Assembly: GCF_003544875.1 (NCBI RefSeq)
Contig: NZ_CP032094.1
Coordinates: forward strand, 186,001 to 250,000
DNA length: 64,000 nt
Source: Vibrio alfacsensis
Lineage (GTDB): Bacteria > Pseudomonadota > Gammaproteobacteria > Enterobacterales > Vibrionaceae
Direction of reading: 5' to 3'
The notes under the pieces were generated by a model. The model worked only from the letters and a program-made list of their open reading frames with translations, was not told where the DNA came from and made no database searches. Numbering within the stretch: the first letter of the stretch is position 1; the number at the start of each line of letters is the position of its first letter. Below are positions 60,346 to 64,000 of the stretch, piece after piece. The translations under genes and the position numbers were made by a program.

Positions 60346-60400
60346 GTTTCTATCTAAATAAAATGCACTTTATATCTAGGCTTGTATCTAGATAATAAGC

Positions 60401-61804
<1,404 letters not shown>

Positions 61805-61960
61805 TTATGGTTTTGAAATTATGTGTTCTGTGTGTTTGAGAATAGTGTAGGTGAGAGCGCGATTCTTGTATTGAGATCGTATTTTTCCCAAAGCGTGAGG
61901 AATAATGGTTTTATTGATGGGATTGTAATCAATAATCTGAACGTAATTTGAGGGGGCACA

Positions 61961-64000
61961 TCAGGATGATGCGGTTTGAAACAGTAAGTGAAACGTGAGA
62001 CCGTGCTGTGGATTCGTTTTTACTGAAACACTTCCCCCCATATCTCGCATGTTGTTTGCGGTGATGGCTAATCCAAGGCCTAGCCCTTTCCCAATTTTTT
62101 TTGATGTTTGGAATGGTTCAAATATTGAGCCTAACTGTTCCTCTGGTACGCCACAGCCATTATCACTGATGGTTAATTCGATCTGTTTTCCCATTGGGTT
62201 AACAATAAGATTTAGCTGTGGCTGGTTGGTTTCTATCATGGCATCTAGAGCATTAGATATAAGGTTTCCGAGTACTTGGAGTAACCTTTGCTCTTCCCCT
62301 TTAATTGGTGCTAATTCATGAGGGATTCGTACTCGCACATCGATAGGGGCAAGTTGAGACTGGTAGAGACGTAATGTTTCTTCCAATGCGGCTGTAAGCG
62401 ATATTGCTTGAAGGTTTTCTGGTTTGCTGTAAGCAAAGGTTTTGAGTTGGCGAGTCATACTTGCCATGCGATCAATGAGTTTTTGGATTAAAACATTATT
62501 GGCTTTTACCATATCCACCTCACCACGCTCGATGAGCAGTTCATTGGTGGTGAGCAAGGTGCGCAAACCTGTTAGAGGTTGGTTTAACTCGTGAGTAATG
62601 GCGCTCGACATTCTGCCCAAGGCTGCCATTTTACTCGATTCAATTAATTGGCTTTGCGCTTCTTTCAGGGCTTGCGTGCGCTCTTCTACTCGTTGTGCCA
62701 GTTCTTGGTTGACTTGCTGGAGTGATTGTTCTGCTTTTTTACGTTTGCTGATGTCGATAAGGGTCGCTAAAAAGTATTGTTCGCCATGCAAAGGGAAGCG
62801 GGTTAAAGAGAATAAGATCGGGAACACACTGCCATCACTTCGTCTGGCGAGCGTTTCTGCGTTACTAATTTCAGCTAACTCTCGGTGTTTAGGTAAGTCC
62901 TTGAGTAGCGTTAACGTCGTTGAATTTTGGTTGCCTGCATTAAAAAGTTCCCAAGCAGATGTCTCACGATTGACGCTTTCAGGCAAAGAGAATAATCGTT
63001 TTGCCATCGGGTTAAGATCGAATAACTTGCCTTGCTCATCAATCAATAACAACCCAACATGAGTCTTGTTGATCATTTGCTTTAAGCGGCGCTGAGATTC
63101 TTCCAGTAGTGCTTGAATTCGTCGTTGGTTGAGATTTTTTTGATGACGCTGTACACCAATAATTGACAGTAAAAGGATTAACAATAATAGGGCGACGACA
63201 CCCCAGCCAACCATGTTAATCGTTTGCTGAACGGGTTTAATCGGAGAGAGGTAACTGACGTACCAATCCAAATCATCGAGTTTGACGGTATGTGCAAAAT
63301 ACCGCTGTTTTTGCAGCGTCCAGACTCGAATAATCGTGTCATCGTAAAGGCGTTGGGTTTCAACGTTAATGATATTGTTCTGTTCATTAAACCAGTCTGC
63401 GTTGTATGGGGCACTGCTTGATAAGATGAAGCGTTGCTGACGATTTTGCAAAGTGATGATGTCTTGACTGGTAAGAGTCTGATCGGTGAGCAAGCTTAAG
63501 TTTATTTGTACGACAACAATCCCCGCAATGTCGAGGCCATCATAAATGGGGGCGGCTAAATAATAGAGCGGACTAGAACCCTTGGTTTTATTGACCAAAG
63601 AAACACCGCCGCCTTGGTTATGTATTTGCTCAACGATAGCTTGGCGGTCCGGTAGACTAAAGCGCTCATCAACTAAGCTAGATACCAAGACTTCTCCCCT
63701 AGCGGATAGAATTAGCCAACCCTCTGTATTTGCCGCTTTATCGAGTTGTATCAGTTGGGCCTCAATCGGCTCGTAGTAAGTGAGGTTCCCTTTCACAAAA
63801 GCGATGGTTTCTGGATTGTTGGTGACCAGATAAGGCAGGTGATAGAAACGTTTAAGGGCGCGTCGAACTTCACCAATATAATCAAGTAGTTTTTGCTGAG
63901 CATCGGTTTGTGACTGCACATTTAACCATTGACGGGCAACTTCCCTACTGGCGGTATAGCAGAATGAAATCAATACGCTAGCAATCGCGATGATTAGCCA
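61961..64000 (-). CDS. Membrane sensor histidine kinase with PAS domain (partial, runs off the window)
   Basis: The reading frame is open to the last base, so the N-terminus lies beyond the window; the visible start continues a TM helix (WLIIAIASVLISFCY). A periplasmic double-Cache-like sensor region and a second TM segment (about 63160-63220) follow. Then come a PAS domain (HVGLLLIDEQGKLFDLN), a coiled coil, an H-box (ALGRMSSAITHELNQPLTG) and ATPase motifs ISDNGCGVPEE and GKGLGLGLAI. The architecture resembles DctB-type sensors of organic acids; the ligand and regulator are not visible. Confidence 0.88.
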   Translation of the reverse strand, partial: WLIIAIASVLISFCYTASREVARQWLNVQSQTDAQQKLLDYIGEVRRALKRFYHLPYLVTNNPETIAFVKGNLTYYEPIEAQLIQLDKAANTEGWLILSARGEVLVSSLVDERFSLPDRQAIVEQIHNQGGGVSLVNKTKGSSPLYYLAAPIYDGLDIAGIVVVQINLSLLTDQTLTSQDIITLQNRQQRFILSSSAPYNADWFNEQNNIINVETQRLYDDTIIRVWTLQKQRYFAHTVKLDDLDWYVSYLSPIKPVQQTINMVGWGVVALLLLILLLSIIGVQRHQKNLNQRRIQALLEESQRRLKQMINKTHVGLLLIDEQGKLFDLNPMAKRLFSLPESVNRETSAWELFNAGNQNSTTLTLLKDLPKHRELAEISNAETLARRSDGSVFPILFSLTRFPLHGEQYFLATLIDISKRKKAEQSLQQVNQELAQRVEERTQALKEAQSQLIESSKMAALGRMSSAITHELNQPLTGLRTLLTTNELLIERGEVDMVKANNVLIQKLIDRMASMTRQLKTFAYSKPENLQAISLTAALEETLRLYQSQLAPIDVRVRIPHELAPIKGEEQRLLQVLGNLISNALDAMIETNQPQLNLIVNPMGKQIELTISDNGCGVPEEQLGSIFEPFQTSKKIGKGLGLGLAITANNMRDMGGSVSVKTNPQHGLTFHLLFQTASS

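Overview
The window is about 64 kb of a Vibrio chromosome. The evidence is the 16S and 23S sequences, the rrn spacer tRNA set, a TPP-riboswitch thiamine operon, a GacA/VarA-controlled CsrB-type RNA, a TonB/ExbBD/TtpC energy-transduction operon and Vibrio-type house-keeping genes (speA-speB, rimK-rimB, emrD, tldD-pmbA, yibL). Species cannot be fixed from this sequence.

Layout: (1) 1-4390, minus strand: a riboswitch-led operon thiD, ThiZ/X/Y-like pyrimidine importer, tenA. (2) 4775-8951: tldD-pmbA, trmY-like, DUF3087. (3) 8995-15113: an rRNA operon with P1/P2 promoters and boxA, 16S, tRNA-Glu/Lys/Ala/Val, 23S, 5S, then tRNA-Ser(UGA). (4) 15047-28545: a 13.5 kb genomic island in the 3' end of tRNA-Ser, bounded by exact 30-bp direct repeats. 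It carries two tyrosine recombinases (one frameshifted), a hairpin-rich segment ahead of a relaxase-like gene, a KfrA-type DNA-binding protein, a type II CBASS antiphage operon (cdn, cap2, cap3, cap5 with HNH-SAVED) and two overlapping ParB-like genes preceded by eight 7-bp tandem repeats. (5) 28600-29840: a decayed IS630-family element inside a 54-bp tandem duplication. (6) 30071-34688: small core genes, a broken D-lactate dehydrogenase, an L,D-transpeptidase and a glycerophosphodiesterase. (7) 34913-44223: a two-component system, a siderophore receptor and a six-gene TonB-type operon, a coherent iron-uptake locus. (8) 44745-64000: a porin, oligopeptidase B, EmrD, polyamine synthesis (speA-speB), an MBL-fold enzyme, rimK-rimB, a LysR regulator, a CsrB-type sRNA with its GacA site, YggL, PhoX, a GH1 6-phospho-beta-glucosidase and a sensor kinase cut by the window edge.

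The most interesting region is the island's CBASS operon. The cyclase gene as read stops early. An alternative frame continues to a C-terminal ...LDDFG that overlaps the start of cap2 by 14 nt, the same overlap that cap2 and cap3 show. A C-terminal glycine is what Cap2-type enzymes need for conjugation. cap3 is also disrupted as read.

Caution on quality: several broken genes (recombinase, relaxase-like gene, cdn, cap3, ldhA start, histidine kinase) are each repaired by lengthening a short homopolymer run by one or two bases. The rRNA operon, including tRNA-Val and 5S, also lacks bases at conserved positions. This points to homopolymer under-calling in the assembly, so many pseudogenes here may be intact in the organism. 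The ldhA internal deletion and the multiply broken IS are less easily explained that way.
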